DNA of 61,488 nucleotides from Pseudomonas sp. SJZ079 (GTDB taxonomy: Bacteria; Pseudomonadota; Gammaproteobacteria; Pseudomonadales; Pseudomonadaceae): positions 1 to 61,488 of the forward strand of contig NZ_VIUH01000027.1 in the NCBI RefSeq assembly GCF_007993865.1, given 5' to 3'. Numbering within the stretch: the first letter of the stretch is position 1; each line of letters starts with the position of its first letter. Of the stretch, positions 20,008-28,809 are shown in pieces. The translations under genes and the position numbers were made by a program. The notes beneath the pieces were generated by a model. That model did not search any database and was not told the origin of the DNA. It was given only the letters and a program-made list of their open reading frames with translations.

Positions 20008-20913
20008 CTATTGCACGGCGCTTAGCAGGGTATGCCGCAGCCAGGTGTTGGCCGGATCCGACTCGCGTTCTTTGTGCCAGAACAGGTGCAACTCCACGCT
20101 CGGCACGGTTATCGGCAGTGGATGAATCTGGTTGCCCAGGTAGGCATAGCTGGAAATCGCCAGGCTGCGGGGCATGGTTAACAGCAGGTCGCTGCTGGCC
20201 ACCAAGCGACAGGCCGACTCGTAGTGTTGGCAGCGCGCGGCGATCTGCCGTTTGATGCCCTGTCGGGCCAGCTCGAAGTCTTCGACACTGTATCCCTTGC
20301 GCCGGGACGACACGGTGACGTGCTGCGCGGCAAAGTAGCTGTCGCTGTCGATGGCGGCGCTCGAACGGCTGACCACCACAAACTCTTCGCGAGTCAGGAC
20401 GCAATGGAACAGTTCGTCATCGGCGGCCTGTGCCACATCAATGGCGCAATCGAGACGGCCAGAAGCCAGGTCTGCCTTGAGCGTTGAACGTTCGATGCGC
20501 GCACTGGTGACGCGGATGCTTGGCACCGCGCCCCGTAGCGCTTTGACCAGCGCCGGTAGCAGAGCGGGTTCTATCACGTCGGTCATCGCCAGGGTCACCG
20601 TGCTGATGTCGCGTGAGGGTTCAAAGCTATGGCTGTGGGCTACGGCTCGTTGCAGAAACCCCAAACCTTCCTGGACGTCCGGCCAGATCCGCGTGGCCAG
20701 CGGCGTGGGTACAACACCCTGAGCCTCGCGAATGAATAACGGGTCGTCGAGCTGTTGGCGCATACGAGCTAGCGCGTGGCTAACGGCCGACTGGCTGACG
20801 GACAGCTGCTCTGCGGCACGGGTGAGATTGCGTTCGCGATAAATCACGGCGAAGACCCGAAACAGGTTCAAGTCCAAGCGTGTTAAGGGCGATGAGTCAT
20901 TATTTATGTTCAT
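20008..20913 (-). CDS. LysR-family transcriptional regulator
   Basis: A 301-residue regulator (start MNINNDSSPLTRLDLN; an alternative ATG lies three codons upstream). The winged HTH reads LNLFRVFAVIYRERNLTRAAEQLSVSQSAVSHALARMR, with a C-terminal effector domain. It is divergent from the SDR at 21181, so it is the best candidate to regulate the two SDR genes and possibly the hydratase. Ligand unknown. Confidence 0.93.
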   Translation of the reverse strand: MNINNDSSPLTRLDLNLFRVFAVIYRERNLTRAAEQLSVSQSAVSHALARMRQQLDDPLFIREAQGVVPTPLATRIWPDVQEGLGFLQRAVAHSHSFEPSRDISTVTLAMTDVIEPALLPALVKALRGAVPSIRVTSARIERSTLKADLASGRLDCAIDVAQAADDELFHCVLTREEFVVVSRSSAAIDSDSYFAAQHVTVSSRRKGYSVEDFELARQGIKRQIAARCQHYESACRLVASSDLLLTMPRSLAISSYAYLGNQIHPLPITVPSVELHLFWHKERESDPANTWLRHTLLSAVQ

Positions 20914-21180
20914 GTCTTCCAATGAGAAACCATCACTTCTCTCATTGTATGCCGAGCTCTAGCATGACGACATCAATCGAAGAGCCAGTCGATGCAATGG
21001 GCAAGCAAACCCCGTGGACGTGATCGGCGGACTCGCCAGCATAGACGCTGAACTGTCGAGGATCACTCCAGTTCGCCGCGGCCAGCGCGCTTCTGGCCAA
21101 TGAGTACGGGCATTTTCGCGGCAGCCACGACCATCTACTGACTTGGCAATGAGTGTGTTCGACAACTGGAGAGCAAGACC

Positions 21181-21930
21181 ATGCAGCAGCGCAAAACCGT
21201 TTTGATTACGGGTGCCAGTTCCGGTCTGGGTGCGGGAATGGCCCGTGAATTCGCCGCCCGCGGCTACAACCTGGGGTTATGTGCGAGACGCATTGAGCGT
21301 CTGCTGGAGCTGCAGGTCGAGCTGGTACAGGCATTCGGCGTGCGGGTTGAAGTGCGCGCTCTGGACGTCAACGATCACCCACAAGTATTTGCCGTGTTCG
21401 AGGCGTTCGCCAAGAGCTTCGGCAGCCTTGAGCGGATCATCGTCAACGCCGGAGTTGGCGAGGGACGAAGGATCGGAACCGGGCATTTCGAGATAAATCG
21501 GCGCACCCTTGAGACCAATTTCATCGCCGGTCTGGCGCAATGCGAAGCCGCGGTGGCGATTTTCCGTAGACAGAATGCCGGGCACCTGGTGGCGATCTCG
21601 TCGATGAGTGCCAAGCGTGGCTTGCCTGGGCATCTGACCGCTTACGCCGCTAGCAAGGCGGCGTTGGCGCATCTCGCCGAAGGTATCCGTGCCGACCTGC
21701 TGAACACGCCGATTCGCATTACCACGCTATTTCCCGGCTATATCCGTACCGAGCTAAATGCCGGCGCGAAAAAGCTACCCATCGAAGTCAGCGAGAGCGC
21801 CGGGGTCAAGTCCATGGTGCGGGCCATCGAGCGTGAACCGGACAATGCCTGCGTACCGGCCTGGCCCTGGTCATCGATGGGCATGTTGCTGCAAGTGTTG
21901 CCGCTGCGCTGGGTAGTCCATTTCGGCTGA
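21181..21930 (+). CDS. SDR family oxidoreductase
   Basis: A 249-residue SDR with TGASSGLGAG (cofactor site, residues 10-19), a degenerate NNAG (VNAGVG), ISSMSA and a YAASK catalytic pair. The C-terminus VPAWPWSSMGMLLQVLPLRW is characteristic of a Pseudomonas SDR subfamily lacking the usual DGG end. It starts the plus-strand side of the lipid region and is divergent from a LysR gene. Substrate unknown. Confidence 0.92.
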   Translation: MQQRKTVLITGASSGLGAGMAREFAARGYNLGLCARRIERLLELQVELVQAFGVRVEVRALDVNDHPQVFAVFEAFAKSFGSLERIIVNAGVGEGRRIGTGHFEINRRTLETNFIAGLAQCEAAVAIFRRQNAGHLVAISSMSAKRGLPGHLTAYAASKAALAHLAEGIRADLLNTPIRITTLFPGYIRTELNAGAKKLPIEVSESAGVKSMVRAIEREPDNACVPAWPWSSMGMLLQVLPLRWVVHFG

Positions 21931-22083
21931 GCCAATGTCGTCCAACGTGCCTTGGACACGAAGCAGAGCACGGCCGCGCTCGTCACCTCGCCAGAGTGTG
22001 TCATCAGACGCCCTCGCGACCGCGCTCGATAGTTTCACAGCCCCTGAGGATTCCCCTCGACTAGATACTAATGAGGACATGCA

Positions 22084-22842
22084 ATGAACAAGACAAACTC
22101 AGGTCGAGTCGCTTTGGTAACTGGTGCGGCCAACGGCATTGGTCGCGCCACCGCGCTGGCCTTCGCCAAAAGTGGATACAGCGTAGTTGTATCCGACATC
22201 GACAACCAAGCAGGTCAAGAGACAGTGGCTTTGATCAAGGCGGCAGAGGGTGACGCATCCTTCATTCGCTGCGATGTGTCGCGTGATGCGGAAGTACGCT
22301 TATTGATTGACGGAACTGTTTCGGCCTACGGCAGACTCGATTGTGCATTCAACAATGCGGGGATTGAGATTGAACGGTGCAAATTGGCGGATGGCAACGA
22401 AGGCGTTTTCGATGCCATTATGAATGTGAACGTGAAGGGGGTGTGGCTGTGTATGAAATATCAAATAGCCGCGATGCTGGCGCAGGGCGGCGGGGCAATT
22501 GTTAATACCGCCTCGGTCGCGGGTTTGATCGCTGCGCCCAAGCAGGGTATTTATTCAGCCTCCAAACATGCAGTCATCGGTTTAACCAAGACCGCAGCAG
22601 TTGAATACGCGCGAAAGAATATTCGGGTGAATGCAGTTTGCCCTGCAGTTATTGATACTGAAATGTTCCGTCGTGCCAGCACGGATAACCCCGAACATGT
22701 GGCCTTGGCCGTAGCCGCTCATCCGCTCGGGCGGATAGGAACCGTTGCAGAAATTGCCGCAGCAGTTCTTTACTTGTGCAGCGATTCGGCGGGTTTTACG
22801 ACTGGCGTCGCCATGCCGGTCGATGGCGGCCTCACGGCTTAA
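22084..22842 (+). CDS. SDR family oxidoreductase (glucose/3-oxoacyl dehydrogenase type)
   Basis: A 252-residue classical SDR: VTGAANGIGRATAL at the cofactor site, FNNAGIE, and YSASKHAVIG as the catalytic pair, ending TTGVAMPVDGGLTA. It lies 150 bp after the first SDR. Its codon use is visibly more AT-tolerant than the genes before 20 kb (for example runs such as GTTGTATCC and GCAATTGTTAAT), consistent with a different origin. Substrate unknown; steroid, polyol or 3-hydroxyacyl oxidation are all possible. Confidence 0.92.
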   Translation: MNKTNSGRVALVTGAANGIGRATALAFAKSGYSVVVSDIDNQAGQETVALIKAAEGDASFIRCDVSRDAEVRLLIDGTVSAYGRLDCAFNNAGIEIERCKLADGNEGVFDAIMNVNVKGVWLCMKYQIAAMLAQGGGAIVNTASVAGLIAAPKQGIYSASKHAVIGLTKTAAVEYARKNIRVNAVCPAVIDTEMFRRASTDNPEHVALAVAAHPLGRIGTVAEIAAAVLYLCSDSAGFTTGVAMPVDGGLTA

Positions 22843-23150
22843 TCAGCAATGAATAACGATATGCTCAGGTGTGATTCTGCAAGTGCTTCCAATGGCTGTT
22901 GCTGGTCGCTCACCATCGCTCGACCTTTGATACGCCGATAGCTGGAGCTCTCTTCTGCAGCCATTATCGGGCATCGCCTGCCTAAAATTTACTGAGCGTC
23001 TATTTCCTGTCGGGTGTACAGCTTAGTCAGCGCCTGCGTGCCAGCTGATTGAGGGCATGTATTTGTTCGAAGAACAATAATTAATGACATAAAAATCGGT
23101 TGAGCGGTTTTGGGATCGCTTCAATATTCAAGTAATTAAAGAGGGTGGCC
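22843..23150. other. Intergenic, no gene seen
   Basis: A 308-bp region with moderate AT content towards its right end, including TTAATGACATAAAAATCG near 23082-23100, which could be part of a promoter for the hydratase gene. I see no coding frame of interest. Confidence 0.4.
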
Positions 23151-23987
23151 ATGAACACGTACAAGAGCTTTACTCGTGAAGACCATGAGGGCGTTGCGGT
23201 GGTGCGATTTAATCACCCGCCGATCAATCTGGTCGACCGTACTATGGTGATCGACCTGCTGAATTTGGCTAAAACACTTGAGGCTGACAGCCAGACCAAA
23301 GTCGTTATCTTTCGCAGCGACAATCCGGAGTTCTTCCTTGCGCACTATGATATGGGCAGTCAACTTGAGGCCCCGCCCACCGCCTTGCCGCCCGGCCTGG
23401 CGAGTCCGCTCAGTGGGCTCTTCAGTCGTTTTAGTCGTCTGCCGCAGGTAACCATTGGCGAGTTGAGAGGACGCGCTCGAGGCGCCGGAAGCGAGTTTCT
23501 TCTAGCGCTCGACATGCGTTTTGCCGCTCGCGAAACCGCAGTGCTTGGCCAGCCGGAAATTGGAGTAGGACTGTTACCGGGCGCAGGCGGAACTGTGCGC
23601 TTGACCCAACTGCTGGGTCGAGGCCGGGCATTGGAAGTCTGCCTAGGCGGCGAGGATTTTGATGCCGATACCGCGGCGCTGTATGGCTGGGTCAATCGAG
23701 CACTGCCGGGCGAGCAGCTCGGCGGCTTTTGCGATGCGCTGGCCCGTCGTATTGCGGGGTTTCCGGCCAGCGGCATCAGCAATGTCAAAGCGCTGGTAGA
23801 GCGTGTCAGCAGACCCGATGAGGATGCACTGGTGGATGAGTCACAGCGTTTCATCGCCGACATGCAGGGGCAAGAAACCGTCGACCGGGTGAGATGGATG
23901 CTCTCGCAGGGCGGCCAAACCCAAGGCGCCATGGAGCTTGAGCTTGGTGAGCTAATAGGTCGCTATCCCCTGCCTATAGAGGCATAG
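23151..23987 (+). CDS. Enoyl-CoA hydratase/isomerase family protein
   Basis: A 278-residue crotonase-fold protein (start MNTYKSFTRED at the ATG after GAGG; a GTG lies two codons upstream). The two catalytic glutamates of the family are recognisable in RGAGSEFLLALD and LGQPEIGVGLLPGAGGTVRL. The oxyanion region is variant (RGRARGAG rather than GGG). It probably hydrates or isomerises an unsaturated acyl-CoA, but crotonase-fold proteins also include dehalogenases and hydrolases. It points away from the minus-strand ligase operon. Confidence 0.9.
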   Translation: MNTYKSFTREDHEGVAVVRFNHPPINLVDRTMVIDLLNLAKTLEADSQTKVVIFRSDNPEFFLAHYDMGSQLEAPPTALPPGLASPLSGLFSRFSRLPQVTIGELRGRARGAGSEFLLALDMRFAARETAVLGQPEIGVGLLPGAGGTVRLTQLLGRGRALEVCLGGEDFDADTAALYGWVNRALPGEQLGGFCDALARRIAGFPASGISNVKALVERVSRPDEDALVDESQRFIADMQGQETVDRVRWMLSQGGQTQGAMELELGELIGRYPLPIEA

Positions 23988-24015
23988 CGACCGTTCACCC
24001 TGAGCAATGGTTGTA

Positions 24016-24067
24016 GTGGTCTGCTGACCCCTGACACCGGGGGTCGGCGAGATGATTCTCAGACCAC
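24016..24067. repeat. Two-level inverted repeat after the hydratase gene
   Basis: An outer eight-base pair GTGGTCTG (24016-24023) / CAGACCAC (24060-24067) encloses an inner stem GACCCC (24026-24031) / GGGGTC (24040-24045). It lies 29 bp after the hydratase stop codon. It may be a terminator without a T tract or a mobile-repeat scar. Confidence 0.6.
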
Positions 24068-24229
24068 GAATAAAGCGCTGTCGCGCTACTCGGCAGTTGC
24101 GGCTTCGGCTAGGTCGCTCAGGGCTTTACCCATGTCCTCGATCACTGGGCACTGAGCCGGTGCATGACGCTGGCCATGGCGACGCCAGGATGAGATCGCG
24201 CGAGTTGCCGACTCTTGGGCAAAGGTAAA

Positions 24230-24718
24230 TCAGCGCCGCGATACCGCCACGCGAATCATCGACCCGACCAAGACTGCTGCCAGCGAACCGGCCCAACACC
24301 CTTTGCAGATGGCGTATTGCGCAGGGGTGAGTTCCGTAATGTTGCTGACGCTTAGCGCCAATAGGGTCGGCGGAACAAAGACCACCATGCCCACCAGGCC
24401 GAATATGACGGCAATGCCGAGCGGCGAATGCGGGAATCGTTGCAGTTGGCGGTGCAGCCAGCGATCGTTATCCCAAGTGGCAGAAATGTTTCCCAGTCGC
24501 GCCTTGCGGCGAAAGATCGGCACAACGATCAAGGCGACGATGAACAGCATAATGAATGCAGTGGCCATTAAATCAGCGCCAAAGCCTTCGCTGCCCCACA
24601 GCAAAAGCGCCGGTTTGCTCTTGAACAAATACCACGCCAAGCCGCCGTTGATTACGGCGTTCACTAAGCCACTGATGATTCTTTCGATGCGTATTACGTG
24701 CGCAATATCACTGCTCAT
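24230..24718 (-). CDS. Membrane protein of unknown function
   Basis: A 162-residue protein beginning MSSDIAHVIR, with probable helices near residues 13-32, 46-70, 95-120 and 130-155. The ATG at 24718 has AAGGAATAACA before it. It starts 18 bp after the acyl-CoA ligase stop, so the two are probably cotranscribed. No family recognised; a lipid or metabolite membrane function is only a guess from context. Confidence 0.75.
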   Translation of the reverse strand: MSSDIAHVIRIERIISGLVNAVINGGLAWYLFKSKPALLLWGSEGFGADLMATAFIMLFIVALIVVPIFRRKARLGNISATWDNDRWLHRQLQRFPHSPLGIAVIFGLVGMVVFVPPTLLALSVSNITELTPAQYAICKGCWAGSLAAVLVGSMIRVAVSRR

Positions 24719-24736
24719 TGTTATTCCTTCCAAATT

Positions 24737-26320
24737 TCAGTTTTTTCTGGCGTTGGCGGCATCGTGCTGCGCGCGCAATTCGCGTTTGAGAATTTTTCCG
24801 GTGGCAGTCATCGGCAGGGCATCGACAATTTCAACAATACGCGGGTATTTGTAACCCGCAATGCGCTCCTTACACCATTCGATGATTGCCTCGGGGGTCG
24901 TCATTTGCCCCGATTTCAAGATCAGGAGCGCCTTTATTTCTTCACCATGGATTTCATGAGGAATACCAATTACCGCGACCTGTGCCACCGTCGGATGTGC
25001 ACTTAGCACTTCTTCCAATTCGCGCGGGTACACGTTGAAGCCGCCTCGAATTATCATGTCCTTGACGCGATCAACAATGTAGATATTGCCATCGGCATCC
25101 AGTTTTCCGATGTCGCCCGTGTAGAACCAGCCGTTGCGAATCGCATCAGCTGTAGCCTCGGGACGCTTGTAATAGCCCTTCATGACGTTGTGACCACGAA
25201 TCGTAATCTCTCCGCGCTCACCATTAGCGACTTCCGCGCCGGACTCATCCACCAGTCGCACTTCGCAGCCCAGTGAAGCCTTGCCAACACTGCCAGCAAT
25301 GCGTGCGCCGTTCGGATCGGTAAAGGTCGCAGACGGGCTGGTTTCTGATAAGCCATAGCCTTCCAGAATTATGATGCCAAACTTGGCTTCAAAATTTTTC
25401 ATTACCTCCACTGGCATCGCGGCGCCCCCGGATATGCCGAGACGGAGATGAGTGGCGATCACTGCCAGGTCATATTTTTCCGCAGCGCCCGGCAAATTCA
25501 GCAGTGCAATGAACATGGTCGGTACGCCGGCGAATAGCGTGACGTTATGTTCCAGCATTGCCTTGAATGCCGCATCGGGGTCGAAGCGAGCCAGCAGAAC
25601 CATGCTGGCTCCAACCTGTATCGTCGAATTCATCTGCAGCACTTGACCCAATGAATGGAACAGCGGGAGCGCAATCAATTGCACATCGGTACTGTCGATC
25701 TTGGCCAGTTGATTGGCGACCGTCATATTCATCGCAATGTTGGACTGACTGAGTTCCGCACCCTTTGGTTTGCCAGTGGTACCCGAGGTATAGAGAATGA
25801 CGGCAGTATCGGTTTCGGCGGTCAGTTCATAATCGCCCATCGGCGATTGGCCAGCCATCAGGCTAGCCAGAGTGGTGGCTTCTTCCAGGACCGATGGCTT
25901 GGTCGGATCTGCCGTGATGACAAAAAAATTGGCGCAGGTTCCTGCTTCCTTGAAGCCCCTGAGACCTTCACTGCCGAGCGGTAGATCGGGGCCGCCCTCG
26001 AAGCAGAAGAAGGCCTTGGCTTCTGAATCCTTCAGGTGGTACGCAATTTCCGATCCCTTGAGCAGGATATTGATCGGTACCACCACTGCGCCGAGCTTGA
26101 GGATCGCGTAGTAGATCATCGGAAAATACGGCAGGTTAGGGCAGGCCAACACCACCTTGTCACCCTTGACTACACCCTTGGTGCGCAGGCCATTGGCAAT
26201 CTGATTGACCGCCGCGTTCAATTGCCCATAAGTGATCGTCTGGTCCATGAAATGGATCGCGATTTTGTTAGGGAAATAGCAAGCTGTGCGTTGGAGATTG
26301 GCGGCGATATTCAGCATCAT
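24737..26320 (-). CDS. Long-chain acyl-CoA ligase (AMP-dependent synthetase)
   Basis: A 527-residue ANL-superfamily enzyme with all core motifs: ILYTSGTTGKPKGAELS (about 176-192), GYGLSETSP, GWFYTGDIGKLDADGNIYIVDR, IIRGGFNVYPRELE, and the catalytic lysine in TATGKILKREL near the C-terminus. It should activate a carboxylic acid to acyl-AMP and then acyl-CoA. The first ATG pair at 26320/26317 follows AAAGGG. It lies downstream of an ACBP and a WS/DGAT on the same strand, which suggests it supplies their acyl-CoA. Chain-length preference cannot be read from sequence. Confidence 0.94.
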   Translation of the reverse strand: MMLNIAANLQRTACYFPNKIAIHFMDQTITYGQLNAAVNQIANGLRTKGVVKGDKVVLACPNLPYFPMIYYAILKLGAVVVPINILLKGSEIAYHLKDSEAKAFFCFEGGPDLPLGSEGLRGFKEAGTCANFFVITADPTKPSVLEEATTLASLMAGQSPMGDYELTAETDTAVILYTSGTTGKPKGAELSQSNIAMNMTVANQLAKIDSTDVQLIALPLFHSLGQVLQMNSTIQVGASMVLLARFDPDAAFKAMLEHNVTLFAGVPTMFIALLNLPGAAEKYDLAVIATHLRLGISGGAAMPVEVMKNFEAKFGIIILEGYGLSETSPSATFTDPNGARIAGSVGKASLGCEVRLVDESGAEVANGERGEITIRGHNVMKGYYKRPEATADAIRNGWFYTGDIGKLDADGNIYIVDRVKDMIIRGGFNVYPRELEEVLSAHPTVAQVAVIGIPHEIHGEEIKALLILKSGQMTTPEAIIEWCKERIAGYKYPRIVEIVDALPMTATGKILKRELRAQHDAANARKN

Positions 26321-26745
26321 GAAACCCTTTATTGAAACGTTTGATAGTGAAAGTATCAGTGCGTCTAAACGAAAAACTTATCCAGCACCTTAATCACGAA
26401 CATCGCCCGTAGACCTGCACGTTATTCACCGAACAGCGTTGCGGCGGCGCTACGAAGTTCATCACGCCAGTTGAATTGTCATGCGCACCGATCTTCGGTT
26501 CGAGGGAACCGCGTTGTGCGCGCCGAGACGTCCGGCGGCCTAGAAAAAGTGAAATGTCTGCGCTGCCAGCAGGTGCGCCGCCGATGTGCGCCAATGGCAA
26601 ATGCACGATGTTTGCAGTCAGATCGTATTCGCCGCTGGATATAAATCTGTTGGTCCAGGAAGTGCGTAAGCTGGCATCGGCTCGGCAGGGGGATTAGCGT
26701 GTCATCGGTGGTCGGTCTTCAGGGCGGGAAGCCTGGTGCGGCGAA
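26321..26745. other. Intergenic region inside the lipid island
   Basis: A 425-bp gap between the ligase and the ACBP gene. A plus-strand frame near 26550-26697 (MSALPAGAPP...CANGKC) is open but has no convincing context, and I leave it uncalled. The first 60 bp upstream of the ligase are AT-rich and probably hold its promoter. Confidence 0.4.
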
Positions 26746-27009
26746 TCATTCCGCCAATGTTTTCTCGACCAAGTTCACATATTGTTGTTTGGCTTCGTCT
26801 GAGCTCATGCCTTCTAGTTGCTCCCACGCGGCGTACTTCGCGATGTCGACAACCTCGTCGGGCTCGGGGCGCTCGCCCTCAATATCACCGATAGTGGCCT
26901 GCTTATAGAGTGCATAGGACCGCAGCAGGACCGCCGCCTCTGGCTTGAAGCCGATGTCACGGTTGGCGATTTCTGTCGCGCGTTTGAAGCGTTGATCCAG
27001 TTCATTCAT
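26746..27009 (-). CDS. Acyl-CoA-binding protein (ACBP)
   Basis: An 87-residue single-domain protein with the ACBP signature spread over its length: LLRSYALYKQATIGD, the GERPEP segment, AKYAAWEQLEGMSSDEAKQQYVNLVE. The family's Tyr-Lys pair in YKQAT that contacts the acyl-CoA head group is present; the usual AKWDAW reads AKYAAW. ACBPs buffer and deliver long-chain acyl-CoA and are common in eukaryotes but patchy in bacteria. It lies 62 bp downstream of a WS/DGAT gene on the same strand. Confidence 0.9.
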   Translation of the reverse strand: MNELDQRFKRATEIANRDIGFKPEAAVLLRSYALYKQATIGDIEGERPEPDEVVDIAKYAAWEQLEGMSSDEAKQQYVNLVEKTLAE

Positions 27010-27071
27010 GGCAAATACTCATTAAAAGAAAGACACCGTCACGCTTTATGGCAGACAGCGGCGATGCAAGG

Positions 27072-28718
27072 TCAGGTGGATTTCTTCGCCGCGGGTTTGG
27101 GCAATACTTTGACCAGCACAGGCTTACTGCGCTTGATCGGCGCACGAGGTGACTTGGTTTTTTCGCCAGTGGGTGCTGATGACACGCCGTTGTGGAGAGC
27201 ATCGTTGCCCGCCTCATTCGCCTCATTCGCCTCCTTTGTCAGCTTGCGATGATGCCGCGCGATGGCTTTCTTCAAGTCCTCATAAGCGGCCAACATATCC
27301 TCGGCAAAATCTTCCATGTTGGGCAACGCGCGGCGGCACGCCACCACACCAAAATGCAGTCCGCCGTTGTAGCTTTGCACCGTGATATTCAGCGCCACGC
27401 CGTGCATGACGATGCTTACCGGGGCAAAGGTGCGAAGGCGCGCGCCAGCAAAATACAGCGGCATATTGGGTCCCGGCACATTCGAGATGGCGACGTTGGC
27501 AAGCGCGGGGGCTTTTTCCGCCAAGCGCGCGCGGGTGACGAAGTTGACCATCATCGGCAACAGCCACGGCAAGCCGACCGATGGAAAATCAGTCAGCGCG
27601 AAACCTTTGAACACCGCGTTGTCTTGTTTGAACGCCTGCGAGGACTCCTGAATCGCGCGCAGCCGTCGCATCGGGTCGGCGATGTCGGTACGCAGGCGCA
27701 TGTAACCCATTGACGACTGATTGGAAATGTCAGTGTTGCCTTGCGCGCGCATCGAGTAGGGCACCGCACCGATCATCGACTTGGCCGGCAAAGCGTTGGC
27801 ATCACTGAGATAGCTACGCAGCGCGCCGGAACAAATCGCCATTACCATGTCATTGATGGTCGCGTCGACGGATTTGCCTAGCTCTTTCAGCTCGGCCAAA
27901 TCCAGCGAGAAACTGGTCACCGAGCGCTGATTGGTAATGCTGCCGTTGAACACCGTGGTCGGTGCGAAGCGTTGGCGCTCACGTGGTGGCGGGGTGCTTT
28001 GTTCCGCTGCTTCGACGCCGACAGCTTTGCTGCTTTTGAGTAAAGCTTTCCACGAAATACTGTTTATTACTTTGTCGCTGCCCATTGCCAACAATTGGCC
28101 GAACACCGTCGCGACTTTCTTGACTTGGCCCGCCGTATTGCCAAGGCCAGCGCTCATCATCTCGGCGGCGCCAAGTTGATCATTGCTACGATACAGCCGC
28201 GTGCGCGGTGGTCGCACCGCACGCGGTTCCGGTGTGATGTCCAAAATCATATTGGCCACCGCCACGCCGCCCTGGCCATCCATCGCGGCGTGGTGAATCT
28301 TGTTGAAAACCGCTACCTCGCCATTTTCCAGCCCTTCGATGACGTAGATCTCCCACAACGGACGACTGCGGTCGAGCAGCGATGATTGCAGCCGCGCAAC
28401 CAGCGCGTGTAGCTGTTCGCGCGTACCCGGTTTGGATAGCACCATCCGCCGCACGTGGTAATCCAAATCAAGATTTTCGTCTTCAACCCAAACCGGCGTG
28501 GTGAGGTCGAACGGCATCTGCACCAGCTTGCTAGTGAATAGGCTGGCCAGATGCAGGCGCGCTTGCAGCAGGGCTTTCACGTCCTCGAAATAGTCACCTT
28601 GATAGCCCTCGGGCAGCGTGCAGCACATCAAGGAACTCACGTGCATCGGCATCTCGGGCGTTTCCACATAGAGAAACATCGCGTCCATCGCCGTTAAATG
28701 TTTTAAGCCACGCGCCAT
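27072..28718 (-). CDS. Wax ester synthase / diacylglycerol acyltransferase (WS/DGAT)
   Basis: A 548-residue bifunctional acyltransferase beginning MARGLKHLTAMDAMFLYVET, the standard family N-terminus. The catalytic HHxxxDG motif is HHAAMDG (residues 142-148). PLWEIYVIEGL, NDMVMAICSGALRSYL and SNVPGPNMPLYFAGA are further family signatures. It transfers acyl-CoA to fatty alcohol or diacylglycerol, giving wax ester or triacylglycerol, at the inner membrane. After about residue 500 there is an unusual basic Lys/Pro/Ala tail (KSPRAPIKRSKPVLVKV and PAAKKST). The start at 28718 matches family length; upstream frame is not WS/DGAT-like. Confidence 0.95.
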   Translation of the reverse strand: MARGLKHLTAMDAMFLYVETPEMPMHVSSLMCCTLPEGYQGDYFEDVKALLQARLHLASLFTSKLVQMPFDLTTPVWVEDENLDLDYHVRRMVLSKPGTREQLHALVARLQSSLLDRSRPLWEIYVIEGLENGEVAVFNKIHHAAMDGQGGVAVANMILDITPEPRAVRPPRTRLYRSNDQLGAAEMMSAGLGNTAGQVKKVATVFGQLLAMGSDKVINSISWKALLKSSKAVGVEAAEQSTPPPRERQRFAPTTVFNGSITNQRSVTSFSLDLAELKELGKSVDATINDMVMAICSGALRSYLSDANALPAKSMIGAVPYSMRAQGNTDISNQSSMGYMRLRTDIADPMRRLRAIQESSQAFKQDNAVFKGFALTDFPSVGLPWLLPMMVNFVTRARLAEKAPALANVAISNVPGPNMPLYFAGARLRTFAPVSIVMHGVALNITVQSYNGGLHFGVVACRRALPNMEDFAEDMLAAYEDLKKAIARHHRKLTKEANEANEAGNDALHNGVSSAPTGEKTKSPRAPIKRSKPVLVKVLPKPAAKKST

Positions 28719-28809
28719 GTCAACGCCTCTCGATTGCTTAGGTGGGATTAGTCGAATACGTGCACTTGCGCAGCCGGCTGGCGAATCTCCACACTCCAGA
28801 AATGGCGCA

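Noticed and set aside
24070..24230. Minus-strand open stretch ending QCPVIEDMGKALSDLAEAATAE
   Set aside because: It looks like the end of a gene, but lacks a start codon and has a stop directly upstream after about 50 codons; no family recognised. Possibly a remnant.
26550..26697. Plus-strand 49-codon frame MSALPAGAPP with CANGKC
   Set aside because: No good ribosome-binding site, no recognised family, and it sits in a region that probably holds terminator and promoter DNA.
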